Origin: Desmodus rotundus | Taxonomy: Eukaryota; Chordata; Mammalia; Chiroptera; Phyllostomidae | Assembly: GCF_022682495.2 (NCBI RefSeq) | Contig: NC_071387.1 | Span: forward strand, 192,860,143-192,924,142 | Length of the DNA stretch: 64,000 nt | Direction: 5' to 3' | Shown here: positions 1 to 11,935 of the stretch, piece after piece | Position numbering within the stretch: the stretch's first letter is position 1 | Layout: each line of letters opens with the position of its first letter | Position numbers and translations under genes: made by a program | The notes under the pieces: model-generated | Databases searched by the model: none | What the model saw: only the letters and a program-made list of their open reading frames with translations | What the model was told of the DNA's origin: nothing

Positions 1-1740
1 TCATTTTATTTTGCATAATTTAAAAATTGAATTCACTTTGTCACACAACATGATATTTAATCTTCTTTAAAATGGCATTGTCATGCAGTGTCACATTTCA
101 GGTGGAAGCTGAAACCAGTCAGCTGAAAAATAACACCATAATAAAAATGTTATTCACAAGATATCTTCTAAGCTCTAGAGTTTAACTTTTATGCACCTAA
201 AGCATTTGGTACATTTTGATCTCTACTCATACCTCCATACTTTTAAATCCACTCAATGGTTTATATTTTCTAATAATTCTGCTTATTGTTTTCAATTGTT
301 CCACCTCTATCTAAGTTGGATAATAAAAATAATTATAAAGAATAAAAAGTTGTGTCTTATTCTTTTTTATTCTACAATGTTTTTTTAAATTGATAAATTT
401 GTAACAAAATAAACTGAAACACATAAAATATTTGTTTTGGCAATTGCAAACACTTTAAGAAAGGCAGAATAAATTAAAATAAATAATAGCAGATCTTTTG
501 GGAAGATAATACAATTAATAAAATCATGTAATAAACATCCAAACTGTTTAAAATGAACGATCTATAAAAACTTTGTGAAGTCATTAGCACCTAAGCTAAA
601 CAGTTGCTAAGGAAAACACTGCAAGGATCTATCAAAACAGATACACAGAAAACTTCTTAGATTACTGTCTGTGTGTCTGTGTGTCTGTGGCTCTGTGAGC
701 CTGTGTGCATGTGACTGAGAGAGAGGGACAGGAAAGACAGAGGATGCCCAAGGTACCAACATTGCTCTAAATGTAATAAGTATTGAATTAAATGATATAA
801 TAATAAACAACTTGTCTTAATGCATTTAATAATAATTTCTGTTTAATTATGAAATTACTGAAAATGAATCATATTTTTCTTAGACTTAAACATGGTATAA
901 AAGTGATCTCTCCCCAAAATATACTTTGAATACATTTAACTGTTCAACATTTTTGTATCAAAATAGAATGAAATGCAGATTTTACATATTTTTTGAATTT
1001 GTAATTCATCCACTTAATGAAAACAAACATTACTGCTCTTGTTTCTCCCTTGAACAAACCAACTTACCAACTCTTCTTTCCTTTAAAAAATATTCTGTTT
1101 AACATTCTAAAATCTAGATAAAACAGTGATTTAGTTAAAATGAGGACTACCTAGGTTGTACAATTGAGCAATAAGCAATATTACTTAGAATGCTGACAAT
1201 ATCTACAAAGATTGTTGAATTCCTAATAGAGTATTGAAAGTCTAATGTAAAACTCTAATTCAGTTAGAGATGAAGCATTTCACACACCTTGTGTTTAATT
1301 CAGGGGCATGATTTCTCTAGAGAAACTAAAGTCACGTCTGCATGTCATTCTAACCATGATAATGGTATTATTCACTACATGAAAACCAGGTGCAAAATGA
1401 GAAAGGGCTGACTGCATTGTTCTAGTGAGTGACCAAAAATAAATGCAAACACAATTATACCGAACCCTGGAAAATGTGCCATTGTGGAAGAAATGTCACA
1501 GAAAAATTTAGGCTTTGAAACAATTCACATTTTTAATCACATGGTATTTTAAAATTCATTCATAAACAGATTAGTAATAAAATAAGATTTTGTTTGCTTT
1601 TCATTAATTTGTATTTAAAAATTAGCTTACAAAAATAAGACAAATATCTCTCTTCCTCTACAAATTATTTTAGAATCACAAAGATCCTTGAAACTTAATA
1701 CATCTTAGATTAAATAAATTTCATTATTCCCTAAATAAAA
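1..1740. other. AT-rich unique DNA, no gene seen
   Basis: This stretch is strongly AT-rich and I see no coding exon, RNA gene or recognisable repeat in it. A short CTGTGTGT-type low-complexity patch lies around 665-735. The short open frames present lack codon-like composition and match nothing I recognise. Confidence 0.6.
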
Positions 1741-1762
1741 AGCTTTCAGTCTTAAATGTAAC

Positions 1763-1960
1763 AAGAAGACAGCTCCTGAAGACTCTGCTTACAAGGAACG
1801 TGCTCAGAAGGGTGTTTATGAGGCTGCCAGTGTGCGGGCCCGTTCTGAGGAGCAGCTGCGGCAGTTTGGGAAGGAATATGTGGAAACCCAAAGTTTCAAG
1901 CAGGCTGGCAAGTGTGTTTTCAAAGGAGGATACACGTGGTGTGGGTTAGAAACTGGTACA
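1763..1960 (+). pseudogene. Unidentified coding-like fragment, possibly a processed pseudogene
   Basis: A 66-codon stretch is open and visibly richer in GC than its AT-rich surroundings. It reads as a charged, helical peptide beginning KKTAPEDSAYKERAQKG and continuing through RARSEEQLRQFGKEYVETQ. The frame stays open to about 2025, but after roughly 1960 the composition turns non-coding. There is no ATG at its beginning and no clear splice acceptor or poly(A) tail. I do not recognise the protein. It could be a fragment of a retrocopied mRNA, an exon, or chance. The codon-like composition is seen directly; the pseudogene call is inference. Confidence 0.3.
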
Positions 1961-1969
1961 CCAACAATA

Positions 1970-2680
1970 TTACTTCAAAAAGTCACTGGTTTTTACTTAC
2001 CAGTAACTAGGGTAACTCAGGGCTAAGAGGAATATTTCACACGGGGGCCAGAGAAAAATGTCATGAGAACATGAAAATTCAAGATAATTCAGGAAAATAC
2101 TACCTTTCACACTTAATTATGTAAGAATTCAAACTGTCTTTGAACAAACTTGATAATTATCATTGTCAGTATCATACAAAACTCATAACTTATTCAGATA
2201 TGAATAATTTTAAACTTGAATTGTGACATTCAGCTTGAACTCAAAGGTTTTATGTCATAAATACTGATTGTTAAATCTAATACTTTCTGGTTATTAGTAT
2301 TATTTTCCTAAAGAAGCTGGTCAATAATTACATTATAAGATAATTTATAATTGTTGATACTTATTCAGAAATGTAGTACAAAGGAGAAATGTCACATGCT
2401 TTTTTCTATATATGTTCATAATATGTTTTTTCACTTTAACTCCCTGTTCTCAACATTGTAAAGTATACATTTTAAAATACTTCAATAAGCATGTTTTGTG
2501 CCCCGGCGCAGTTTCCATTAATACCCGAAGCCCAACTGTATAGAAGTTCTGGGTGGACAATAAAGAGCAGTGGATTCCTAAGTGAAGATGTCTGTTAATA
2601 TTATCATTTTTACTAAAAATATGTTTATTTAGAGAACCTTGTAATTATACATCAAGGTTTCTGTAACTTAATTTTTAGCT
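1970..2680. other. AT-rich DNA, nothing assigned
   Basis: No gene or repeat is assigned. A short GC-richer patch near 2499-2580, starting CCCCGGCGCAG, stands out from the AT-rich background but has no open frame or recognisable family. Confidence 0.5.
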
Positions 2681-2965
2681 GTATTTATTTTATTGTTGGT
2701 CAATTACAGTTGTCCTCATTTTTCCCACATTACCGTCCCCTGGCCTACCCACCACCCACCTCCCACATTCAGTCCCCCCCATTGTCATTGTCCATGGGTC
2801 CTTCATACATGTTCCTTCTCTACTGTAATGGCAGTGCCATTCTTTGTGGCTACAGCCATGAGCATTCCATTCTATTTGGTGTCTAATGTCTTGCACATCG
2901 GTGGCTTGCACCATAGTGAGACCACTCTATCTGTGTGCTGGAATAAATTTATTGTATGTGAGAGG
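2681..2965 (-). mobile_element. Bat-type LINE-1 3'UTR fragment
   Basis: Read on the minus strand this ends in an A/T-rich tail preceded by ACAACTGTAATTGACCAAC. That is the same kind of terminus as the plus-strand L1 end near 55030 (ACAACTGTAATTGAACAGC). The C-rich segment at 2735-2785 on the plus strand corresponds to the purine-rich L1 3'UTR. The part from about 2830 to 2965 is less certain. It is a severely 5'-truncated insertion. Confidence 0.55.
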
Positions 2966-3224
2966 GAAAGAAAAACTGACTCATCAAACGCTAAATGACA
3001 GAATATCTACAGTTTTAATGCCTGGATTGATTAAACGCATTTTGTTAATAAGTACACTGTGGTCACAGCCCTGCAGCAAGCATAAAGAAATGAAGACACA
3101 GATCCTGATGTCATGCAGGCCATGGGGTGAGACATACAAATAAAATAGATATAAATGACACGGCCATTCCAGTTACCTTCGTCTGTTTTGGACAAACAGG
3201 GGTCCTTCCTGAAAAAGAGGACTC

Positions 3225-3612
3225 GAGAAGAGTATAACCTTCGTCTTGCCTAGTAGATTCACGCTGGACTTTTTAAATGAGTTGCAATGCTATGGAGACC
3301 CATGTAAACAGAAGCTAAGGGTGGTCCCTAGGCAACAGCCAACTAGAAACCAAGGCCCTCATTCTAACACTGAAAAAGAATTCACTTCTGCCAACAACTG
3401 TGAACTTGAAAACTGTTCTCTTTCTCACTGAGCCTTAAATTGAATGCCACTCACCCAGGTCAATTTAGTGATTATAATCTTGGGAGAGGACTTGAACCAG
3501 GAGACTCACTTAAGTAGGGCCCAAAGAAACTATGACATGTTATATGTGTGTATGCATTTCTAAATCACTGAATATTCAGAAGTTTGTTACGCATCAGTAG
3601 ATAATTAACACA
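3225..3612 (+). mobile_element. MaLR (MLT1-like) LTR fragment
   Basis: The order of conserved blocks is that of a mammalian MaLR LTR. A 'GGATT..GCAATGCTATGGA' block comes first, then 'GGCAACAGCCAACTAGAAACC', then 'ATTCACTTCTGCCAACAAC', and a terminal block 'AGTTTGTTACGCATCAGTAG' leading to 'ATAATTAACACAG'. It closely parallels the copy at 52888-53450. It is old and degenerate with no internal region attached. The subfamily cannot be fixed by eye. Confidence 0.65.
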
Positions 3613-3954
3613 GGATTTTATATAATATCAATGTTGATTGAGATATTAAATGAATGGTGGGATTAATTATGGGAGAATAAAGCTCTGTGAAGACTTAGTT
3701 ACAGAAGGAGATGAGAGGCAGCAATATTCTTTAGGAATTGGAAGTGGTTTATGCTACAGAAAGTTTCAGACAAAAAAGTAAGGAGGCAGCCAAAACCCAG
3801 AAGAGTTTATATGTCACTTCATGGAACTTGGGCTTTTAATCATTCTTGTCATGTAAAAGTTGTAGATAGAGCAGAGGAGAGAGATCAGTTTGAATATGGT
3901 TTAGAGAGATTACTCTTAAAAAAGAAAAAAATAGGATAAGACGATTAATAATAT

Positions 3955-4130
3955 ATTAGTAATAGCTAATATTTACTGGCACTCTTCCACCTCATTTAAC
4001 ATCCACAAGCCTCTTCCTTAAATTGTAGCTGTTATCATTTTTAATATGAGAAAGTTGAGATAGGGTGAAATTAAGTCAATTTATGAAGGATAAAGAGCTA
4101 ATAAACCATAGAACCAGGGTTTGAACCAAT
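3955..4130 (-). mobile_element. MIR SINE (inverted)
   Basis: The plus strand shows the reverse-complement MIR order: 'AATAGCTAATATTTACTGG', a 'CCTCATTTAAC..CCACAAG' block, a decayed 'TTTTTAATATGAGAAA' block (from CCATTTTACAGATGAGGAAA), and 'CCAGGGTTTGAACC'. It is an ancient, strongly diverged tRNA-derived SINE. Confidence 0.75.
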
Positions 4131-4974
4131 CATATGTGCCCCAGGGGCCATCTGCGTAATGACCATTACCTGCTGTCCCTCCATGGTGGTTCCAGAAACT
4201 ATCACAGTGATAGACTTGACCTTATCTTAAAGGAAGCAGGTAAGAAAAGCATCCTTTCAACTTCCAACTTTCTGGTTAGTCCCTGCTATTTGTCAGCCTC
4301 CCTTGTGACAATGAATGCTGTCCTGTTTCTCATCTCCACTTCTTTTCTCAGTTCTGTCTTCTCTCAGTTTCTCCATATTCTTTACAATAAACTTCTCTCT
4401 TGACTGAATCATTAAGTTGTCCCTCTGTTCTTGTCTCTTCCCATTAGGATTTAGAGTTTACTAGTTTATTTGAAGTTCATAAAAACTTTTCCTTTCTTCC
4501 CTTTTTTTCTTTCTTCTTTATCTTTCTCTCTTTCTTGAGGGAGAGGGAGGGGAAGCAATAAGTCTTTTCCACCCATACTCATTTTTTCATAAGGCCATAC
4601 TCATAGGGAATGAGCTGAGAGAGACAGTATGAACTAAAGGTACTGGTACATTTGCCCACTAATTTGCCTGTTTCATGGGGCTTGTGTTTGTCCACACATG
4701 CCTGCCCACACTATCAGAAGGTAAGAAAAAGAGGAGGAACATTTACATTTAGACCTAAAGGGAAGTGGACCAAAGGAAGCTTGTCCTGCATTGTTTTATT
4801 ATAGGCCACCTGGAGCTTTCTATTGGTTCAACTGAGATTAAACTTGAGGAGGCTAAAAACATGATAATGAAAGTATCCTGTTGACTTTAGTTCTTTTTGT
4901 TTTCATTATTGTTCCAAAATCTTACTTATGGAACTAATTGGGCACCCAAGATCCAAATACTAGTCTACTGCCTA
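4131..4974. other. No gene; pyrimidine-rich tract
   Basis: No gene seen. A polypyrimidine run (CTTTCTTCCC, then CTTTCTCTCTTTCTTG) followed directly by a purine run (AGGGAGAGGGAGGGGAAG) spans about 4491-4556. The remainder is unassigned. Confidence 0.5.
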
Positions 4975-4984
4975 CAAGAAATGT

Positions 4985-5105
4985 AGCTGTGAGAAAATTG
5001 CATTCTTTACCTCAATTTTTTCACCTCATAATAATACGTACCTCATAGAATTTGGACAACAAAATTCATGGTAAGAAAGACTCACACCAAGCAAGTATTA
5101 AAAAC
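4985..5105 (+). mobile_element. MIR SINE fragment
   Basis: The 'CTCAATTTTTTCACCTCATAATAATACGTACCTCATAG' order matches the MIR 3' half (CTCAGTTTCCTCATCTGTAAAATGGGGATAATAATAGTACCTACCTCATAG) after decay. The tRNA-like head is missing. Confidence 0.5.
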
Positions 5106-5691
5106 TAAAACTCATAAATATATTAAAATTTGCAAAAAAGTGACAAAATTTTATTCAATTAGCAGCTAGATTGCTTTAATATAGTTGAGTAGTATTAATT
5201 ATTATCTTCTTCTTTGAGCCTTAAACAGGTAGATTATATTCAGGTAGAATAAATTTTAGACTATGTTTTCTAAATATCAGAAGTAATTTTTAAGGAAACT
5301 ACCAATATGTTATGAATATAAGAAATTAACTATAATAAATATTAAACTAATTATTGCAATCACATTCGTTGATCTAAAAGTTTAGCATAAACTAAAATCA
5401 CTGTCAATATCATTTACTACTATAAAATTATTAAAGCATATATTCACATTCCAACTTTTTTCATTGAGATTATTTTTATTATGTTGAGACAACTATAGAG
5501 TGTTTTGAGATGATTATACATTATGGTGAATAAATTAGTAACAGGATTATTTTTGAAATTGTATCTACAGTTTATATATATAAGATATTTTTCTGTGATT
5601 GATTTCATTATCTGTGCTATATCCTTACTCTTGATTTGGGAATTATTTCTCCCACATTCAACTGTAAAGCAGAATTAAATAAGAATAAAGA

Positions 5692-5920
5692 GCCCTGGCT
5701 GGCGTGGCTCAGTGGATTGAGAACCAGCCTGTGAATCAAAGGGTCACCAGTTTGATTCCCATTCAGGGCACGTACCTGAGTCGTGAGCCAGGTCCCCAGT
5801 TGGGAGTGTGTGAGAGAGGCAACTGATCAATGTATCTCTCACACATTGATGTTTCTCTCCCTCTCTTTCTCCCTCTCTTCCCATCTCTCTAAAAATAAAT
5901 AAATAAAATATTTTAAAACA
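5692..5920 (+). mobile_element. VES SINE (tRNA-derived, bat)
   Basis: The head GCCCTGGCTGGCGTGGCTCAG carries an A-box-like TGGCTCAGTGG. A decayed B box (GTTTGATTCCC) follows, then the 'CCAGGTCCCCAGTTGGGAG' block, the 'ACACATTGATGTTTCTCTCC' block, a CT-rich stretch and an AAATAAATAAATAAAATA tail. The 8-bp repeat AATAAAGA at 5684-5691 and 5921-5928 is a likely target-site duplication. The family is pol III transcribed and mobilised in trans by L1 machinery; this copy has a mutated B box. Confidence 0.93.
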
Positions 5921-6045
5921 AATAAAGATAGTGACTTAACAATATGCTGTGTTTAGCATTCGAATTTTAATGATTGAATATAATAAAATGTATGGTAGTT
6001 CTCCTTTATATGCAAGGGATGTATTCCAATGTAGTCAGTAGAAAT

Positions 6046-6766
6046 CAGGCTTTTCCACGGGATCATGAGGAAAGCATTCCAAGGACCCACTCATGAGAGA
6101 TCATGGTGTGGCAAGGTGGTTTATTTGGGTGAAAATAGAAGCTTCCTCCTGGGTTTCTAATGTCTTTTCTCCCTCCTTCCTTCCATGCAAAAAGTCCAAC
6201 CTTGTCCTCAGCAAGGCCAAAACAAAAGCCAGTGTTCAGAGTTTCTGCTCCATATTAAAGCTTAGTCTTTGGAACCCACACAGTCTTCTGTGGGCCCTAG
6301 TAGCTGCTAGACTTACCTGGCCATGTGCTCTGGGGTGAGAGTACATGCAAATGAATGGGGGATGTGCCAGTCACTGAGAGAGAGGGGGAGAGAGAGAGAA
6401 AGAGAGAGAGAGAGCAAGCATCTTTGTTCCCCTGGGATTATATTACCTTGGGTTTGGAATGGACCAGGTGCTTTTTCAAAAGAGCCAATCAACTTCCCAA
6501 TATTTTGCTGATTTTTGATAGGTTTATACCTGTTAGACAGACTAAGCTGGCTCTGTGGTCAAGATTATCCTCCTGTCATTTCCTAAAATCTGGTACCTTG
6601 GTGGAGCAATATTAGGATCTTCTGGGTTATGAAGCTGTAGCTTCCTGGTGAAGCAAACAGGCTCCTGTTCCCTGTTTATTAAATTCAATATCTAATTCCC
6701 TTTACCCTCTTTTCTTTATCAATAACTAGCTAACTACCTATGGTAACACTAAAAGAAGGGCAGTAC
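6046..6766. other. No gene; GA-rich simple repeat
   Basis: A GA-rich low-complexity run lies at about 6377-6415. The rest is unassigned. Several open frames cross this zone but have low-complexity (RERERER) products and are not genes. Confidence 0.55.
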
Positions 6767-7605
6767 AAGGAGCCTCTAGGACATCTCCAAATGTACCAAC
6801 ATTTGAAACATATGTGTGTTAGAAGGAGAAGAGAAAGAACAAGAAATTGAAAAATTATTTGAAAAAATAATGACAGAAAACTTCCCTAATTTGGTGAAGG
6901 AAATAGACATACAAGTCCAGGAAGCACAGAAAATCTCAAACAAGATGGACACAAAGAGGACCACACCAAGACACATCACAATTAAAATGCCAAATGTTAA
7001 AGATAAAGAGAGAATGTTAAAAAGCAAAAAGTATTCAAAGTGATAAAAACCAAGTATCTACCACCTAGATTACTCTACCCAGCAAAGCTGTCATTTAGAA
7101 TTGAATGGCAAATAAAGTGCTTTCCAGACAAGGGAAAGCTAAAGGAGTTCACCATCACCAAGCCATTATTATATATAATGTTAAAGTGTCCTATTTAAGA
7201 AAAAAGAAGAAGATCAAAACTGTGGACATTAAAATGGCAAGAAATTCACAACTATCAACAATTATATATTGAAATAAAAACAAACTAAGCAAACAACCAG
7301 AACAGGAACAGAATCATAGATATAAAGATCATTTCAAGGGTTATCAGCAGGGAGGGGGAAGAGGGAAAATAGGGGAAAAGGTGCAGGGATTAAGAAGCAT
7401 AAATTGGTAGGTGCAAAATAGTCAGGGGGACATTAAGAATAGTATAGAAAACAGAGAAGCCAAAGAACTTATATGCATGACCCATACACATGAACTAAGG
7501 GGAGATTGCTGGAGGGAATGGGGGGTACTGGTTGGAGGGAGCAAAGGGGAATATTGGGGCAACTATAATAGCATAGTCAACAAAATATATTAAAAAATAA
7601 ATATT
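6767..7605 (+). mobile_element. HAL1 (half-LINE-1) retrotransposon, 5'-truncated
   Basis: The element begins inside ORF1, runs through the ORF1 C-terminal domain to about 7195, and then passes straight into a purine-rich 3'UTR (GGGAGGGGGAAGAGGG near 7351) and an A/T-rich tail near 7590-7605. No ORF2 (endonuclease/reverse transcriptase) sequence lies between, which is the defining layout of HAL1. The same ORF1 segment recurs at 63640-64000. Compared with that copy this one lacks about 110 bp around 7025-7032, joining the 'VKDKERMLK' codons to the later 'TATTCAAAGTGATAAAAA' segment. It is an inactive relic. Confidence 0.75.
6816..7043 (+). pseudogene. HAL1/L1 ORF1p remnant (RNA-binding region)
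   Basis: A 75-residue open stretch contains the ORF1p signature NFPNLVKEIDIQVQEAQ, then PRHITIKM and VKDKERMLK. These correspond to the end of the RRM-like domain and the beginning of the C-terminal domain of the L1 ORF1 nucleic-acid chaperone. An internal deletion of about 110 bp near 7025 removes the residues that follow KDKERILK. Decayed coding sequence resumes to about 7195. It is non-functional. Confidence 0.75.
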
Positions 7606-7950
7606 TTCTATTGTTCTGGAAATAGCTTTATAGTTGGTACAGAGGGTAAAAATAAATAATTTTTGTGAGACTTATTCTTAGGCATAAGTGAAAATAGAAT
7701 GGTAAGAATATACTCAATGATTTGCTAATTTGAGTATATTACACTGAAGAATGTATTAGTGACTATAAGCAGTCCATTAATTTGTATATACTTTTCCTGA
7801 AAATCTGTGAATACATTGAATATGGGAATGACAAAAACTAAATTCACAAGTTATTAGGGCAAAGGTACACTGTCAGAGAGCAAACTAAAATTATAAAATC
7901 TCTGGATATAACCTTCTGCCTAAGCACAAACCAACACAGTTTATATATTA

Positions 7951-8053
7951 CAGGGGTGGGCGAAAACAGCTTAATAATAATAAAATATAATAATTAATAA
8001 ATAAAATAGGGAAATAATCTCACAACTGTAAATCTACTTTTGCCTACAGCTGT
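7951..8053. mobile_element. Mariner-type MITE (decayed)
   Basis: The left end CAGGGGTGGGCGAAAAC and right end ACAACTGTAAATCTACTTTTG..TGTA resemble the terminal inverted repeats of the copy at 17028-17155. TA dinucleotides flank both sides (TATTA before, GTA after). It is a non-autonomous element without a transposase ORF, about 100 bp, with an AT-rich internal region of TAATAA-type sequence. Confidence 0.6.
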
Positions 8054-10139
8054 ATTTTAAACCATGTTGTACCTTTAATTGAGTTCACAGTCTACCAATT
8101 TTAGATCAAATAGCTACCAAAAAGGATAAAAAGTTGTCCAGTGTTTCAAGTTTAATGAGTTACTATTTTATTTCAAATCAATTATTTATGAGAACTCTTA
8201 TTTTTCTCCTTTACTTTGAATTTTTAAACTTTAAAATTAATATGCATTTGTTACTTCCAGTTTAAAAGAACAGAGATATACGAGAAAATAAAACTCTGAT
8301 CTCTTCCTTACATGCACATACAGTCTGATAATCTTTAAATTCAACCAGGTCAAGTTTGCTGTCTGTCCTTTCTTCTCCACTTGTCCACCTTCTGCCAGCA
8401 CCTCATCTTCAGGCCTTTATTTCACTTACCCCTCACAACAGATCAATGAATAAGGGCGACATCTATTCTGTTCTCTTGACAGGAGCCCAGAAGGCCTGCT
8501 CAGCAGCAGTGGCAAGAAGAGCAGTCAAGCCTGTGGGAAGGCTGCATCCCAAAGGCATTTAACAAGTATCCCAAGAGAAGGACGACTTGGCTTCCCCACT
8601 GAGGACTTCTTTCCAAGGGTGCTGATTGCAGTGAGGACAAGTGAAGGAAGGGAAGTTCACCAACACCCAGTTCACTTTTTCTGGCTAAGACCATGCCAAC
8701 CACGAAGCAGTATCAATAACCCATAAGGTCCCATTCTGACCTGCTCAGAACCATTCCCTTTTTATGCATAGCCCAAGTCCTTCCAATTGTCCTTCCGTAT
8801 GCAATCTAAACTCTCCTTGAAAACTTATTCCCCAAACTTGGCCTTGACTTAGAGCTAACTAGGCCACATGTCACACTACTGTCATTATGGAATTGCTCTG
8901 TGGATGGGATCAGCTTCCAGAAGTGAGTGATCTCACTACTTTATTACAGTTGATTGGAACCCAGCTCTGTCTGGGCTCCCTTCAGTGGTGAGGTAGCAGG
9001 CAAGTGACATCACTTCAGCCTCTTCTTCTTGTCTTTACTTCTCACGGTAACTTCCTGACTGGTACCCTTTTTATTGAAAACTACCATCTTGATGATTTTA
9101 TATCTATTTAATATGAATGACAGAATGGTCTGTACAATATTATTTCAAAACATTTTGTGTATGCTTTATGTTATATGAATAGTTTATATCATTTCTGCTA
9201 AAAACACATATAAAACAGAATCATTTATTACGTATTTTCCTCTAAAGATTACTTCCAAACACAGGCTATAATTAATATTGAAACTACATATTCTCTGGAA
9301 TTAAGGAAATTAATCCTTCACTTAAACAAAATTGTCCATAATTAAAGAAGACAGTGTTTCTTTGCATTGGTTTTAATTGCAACTTTCATTTTCCCTATGA
9401 AATTAGTTTATGACTTGAGAATATTAACTTTGTTATGCTATATCATTATAAAGGTGATTCTCACTGATGATAAATTTAATTCATATCAGAGAAATAGTAC
9501 CTATAGTGCAATAACTGTCATTTTGATTTATAGTTAATGATTTAAGTACTTTCTCTATATTTCCTTATTTCTACTGTTGGTGGAATCGTCACTGTTTTTT
9601 AATACCACCCTATACTTTGCACACATACAGTAATTTGAAAAAAATGTATTTAAAACCCATTTTACTTTATTGTACTTTTACCAATACTTGTTTTAAAACC
9701 TTTATGTAACCTTATTTCTCGATTTTTAACATTAAAAATTTGAACATAAAACTGTGTTAATGCCTCCTTATGAAATAAAATATTTTTATACCTATACTTT
9801 TAACACCTGACCCTAAGGCACACGTTTTTTGGTAAAATATTGAAGTTTTGTCCACAGCTCAAAAGATAAAATAAATGTTATAAAATAATTAAATAATTAT
9901 AAATATTATTTTACATTGCCTTATAAACTTACATACTTATAATTTTGCATTTGTTTTATAGCTATATTAATTCAGTTATTTTTTGTGTTTAAATAATTTC
10001 CATGTTCATTTTAAACCCATTTTTAATAAAGCTTTCTTATTATGGATACTTATCTTAATAGAACTCAGAATACAGTAGATTTTGTTATATAGGAAAAAAA
10101 GAAAGTATAGTAATAGAAAAAAATTAAAAGTTGGTGTTC
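8054..10139. other. Intergenic DNA, nothing assigned
   Basis: 8054-8340 and 9080-10130 are AT-rich with no recognisable repeat. 8340-9060 is moderately GC-richer, apparently unique, and without a convincing exon; its short open frames lack family resemblance. Confidence 0.5.
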
Positions 10140-10345
10140 AAAGAGGCAGCATTTAAGCTACAGCTCAGAGGATGAAAAGGAGACAGTCACGGAATGAGTT
10201 ATGAGAACGGAGTTTCAGGCAAAGAAATGAGCTGGTCTAGTGCTTTATCTTTCCTTGTACTGTACAAGGCAACGAAATAAAGTTAGACAGGTCAGCTTTG
10301 ACCTGGTGTCAGGAGAGTAATCGTGGTGGGTAGTGTGAACTGTGT
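10140..10345 (-). mobile_element. L2 LINE 3' region, left half of a split element
   Basis: 'AGAGGCAGCATTTAAGC..ATGAAAAGGAG' and 'GGAGTTTCAGGCAAAG' follow the reverse-complement order of the L2 ORF2 end (GAGGTGACATTTGAGC..GAAGGAGGTGAG..GTTCCAGGCAGAG). The continuation of this L2 appears at 12300-12605, on the other side of an inserted L1. It is an ancient fragment with no ORF. Confidence 0.5.
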
Positions 10346-10361
10346 TTCTTGTGCACAGAAG

Positions 10362-11690
10362 CTAAGTTTTTGTTTGTTTGTTTTAACAGACTTTATTTTT
10401 GAGAGCAGTTTTAGGTTCATAGAAAATTGAGCAACAGTAGAGATTTCCCATGTATTCCCTGACCCTACATGCACACGCCCCCCTCCGTTAAAAGCCCCAC
10501 ATCAAAGTGATGTTTGTTACAATCAATGAACATAAATTGACACCTAATTATCGCCCAAAGTCTGTAGTTTACATTAAGGCTCACTCTTAATATTTTCATC
10601 CTATGGGTTTTGACAAGCGTGCAGTGACATGCACCCATCATGAAAGCCACACAGAACACTTTCACTGTTGTTCAAATCCTCTGTGCTCCACCTGTTCATC
10701 CCTCCTTCCCTGTAACCCCGGCAACCACCCATTCTTTTGCTGTCTCCAGAGTTTTGCCTTTTCCAGAAGGTAATACATTTGGAATCATGAGGTATGTAAC
10801 CTTTTCAGGTCAGTTTCCTTTGCTTAGTAATATGCCTCAGGTTTCTGCTTTCTGTTGCCTGATATCTTACTTCGTTTATCACTGAAAAATATTCCGTTGT
10901 CTGCTTGTATTACAATTTACTTATTCCCTCACCTGTTGAGAGTTGATTGCATTGAATCTACAGATCTAGGTGGGAAGAACTGACATTTTACAACATTGAG
11001 TCTTTATTTTCATGAACACAGAATCACCATTTATTTAGATATATTTTTGTTTCATTTATCAGAGTTTTGCAGTTTCTTCATGTAGATTTTTTTATATACC
11101 TTATTAAATTCACACCTAAGTGTTTCATTTTAGGAGAGTGAATATAAATGGTAATGTGTTTTTTTTATTTCAAATTTTACTTTTTAATCACTAATATATA
11201 GGAAAGTAGTAGACTTTTGTATATTGATCGTGTATCCTAAAAACTTGCTATAATTGTTTACTAATTCCAGGAGATTTTTTGTTAATTCTTTCAAAATTGC
11301 TATATAGACAACCATATTATTAGTGAACAAACACAGTTTTATTTCTTCATTCTCAGACAGAATACTTTTTTTTTCTCTTCCTCCTCCTCCCCATTCTCCT
11401 TCACCTTCATGTTATTAGCAAGGATTTCCAGGACAATTTTGAAACACAGTGGTGAGTTGGAATATCCTTGCCTTGTTCCTTATTTACTAGGAACGTTTCT
11501 AGTGTCCCACCGTGAATTATATCATATTAGCTGTATGTTTTTTGTAGAAGTTCTTTATCTATTTGAAGAAGAGCTCTTCTGATCCTTGCTTGTTCAGAGT
11601 TTTTATCATTAATGATTGTTAAATTTTATCAAATGCCTTTCTTTTACCCCATAATATGTGATTCTTTAATTTTTGTCACATGTATCAAAG
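10362..11690 (-). mobile_element. LINE-1 3'UTR and ORF2 3' portion (older L1)
   Basis: 10376-10960 shows the inverted L1M-type 3'UTR ('TTTATTTTTGAGAGCAGTTTTAGG', 'CATAGAAAATTGAGC', 'TTTCCCATGTATTCCC', 'TTTGCCTTTTCCAGAAGG', 'AATATTCCGTTGTCTG'). 10965-11690 is inverted ORF2 coding for the C-terminal part of the reverse-transcriptase region ('TTGAATCTACAGATCTAGG', 'TTTCATTTTAGG', 'AATATCCTTGCCTTGTTCC'). Many frameshifts and stops are present. The ORF2 sequence resumes beyond a later insertion at about 11936. The L1 appears to have landed inside an L2. Confidence 0.75.
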
Positions 11691-11935
11691 CTGGGAAGAG
11701 GTCAGTATTAAGTAGACAGAGTCACCTGGAATGCTTTTATAAAAAAGCTTTATTGAGATATAATTGATATACGAGAAACTGCATACCTCTCATGTCTATA
11801 ATTTCACGAGCTTGTATACACACCCCCCTGTGAAACCATCACCACAATCAAGGTAATAGATTTATAACCTCCAGAAACTTTCTTGAGTCATTTTATTTCA
11901 TTTTAGTTTTGTTTGTGTGTGTGTGTGGGGGGGGT
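11690..11935 (-). mobile_element. Nested LINE-1 3'UTR insertion
   Basis: 'AAAAAGCTTTATTGAGATATAATTGATATAC' and 'GTATACACACCCCCCTGTGAAACCATCACCACAATCAAG' (11743-11860) are the inverted 3' end of a different L1 subfamily. It interrupts the ORF2 sequence that continues on both sides, so this insertion is the younger of the two. A (GT)n(G)n run lies at about 11914-11934. Boundaries are approximate. Confidence 0.65.

Noticed and set aside
5990..6045. Possible Tigger-type terminal repeat ('GTAGTTCTCCTTTATATGCAAGGGATGTATTCCAA')
   Set aside because: Resembles a Tigger end but is too short and decayed, with no partner end, to report as a feature.
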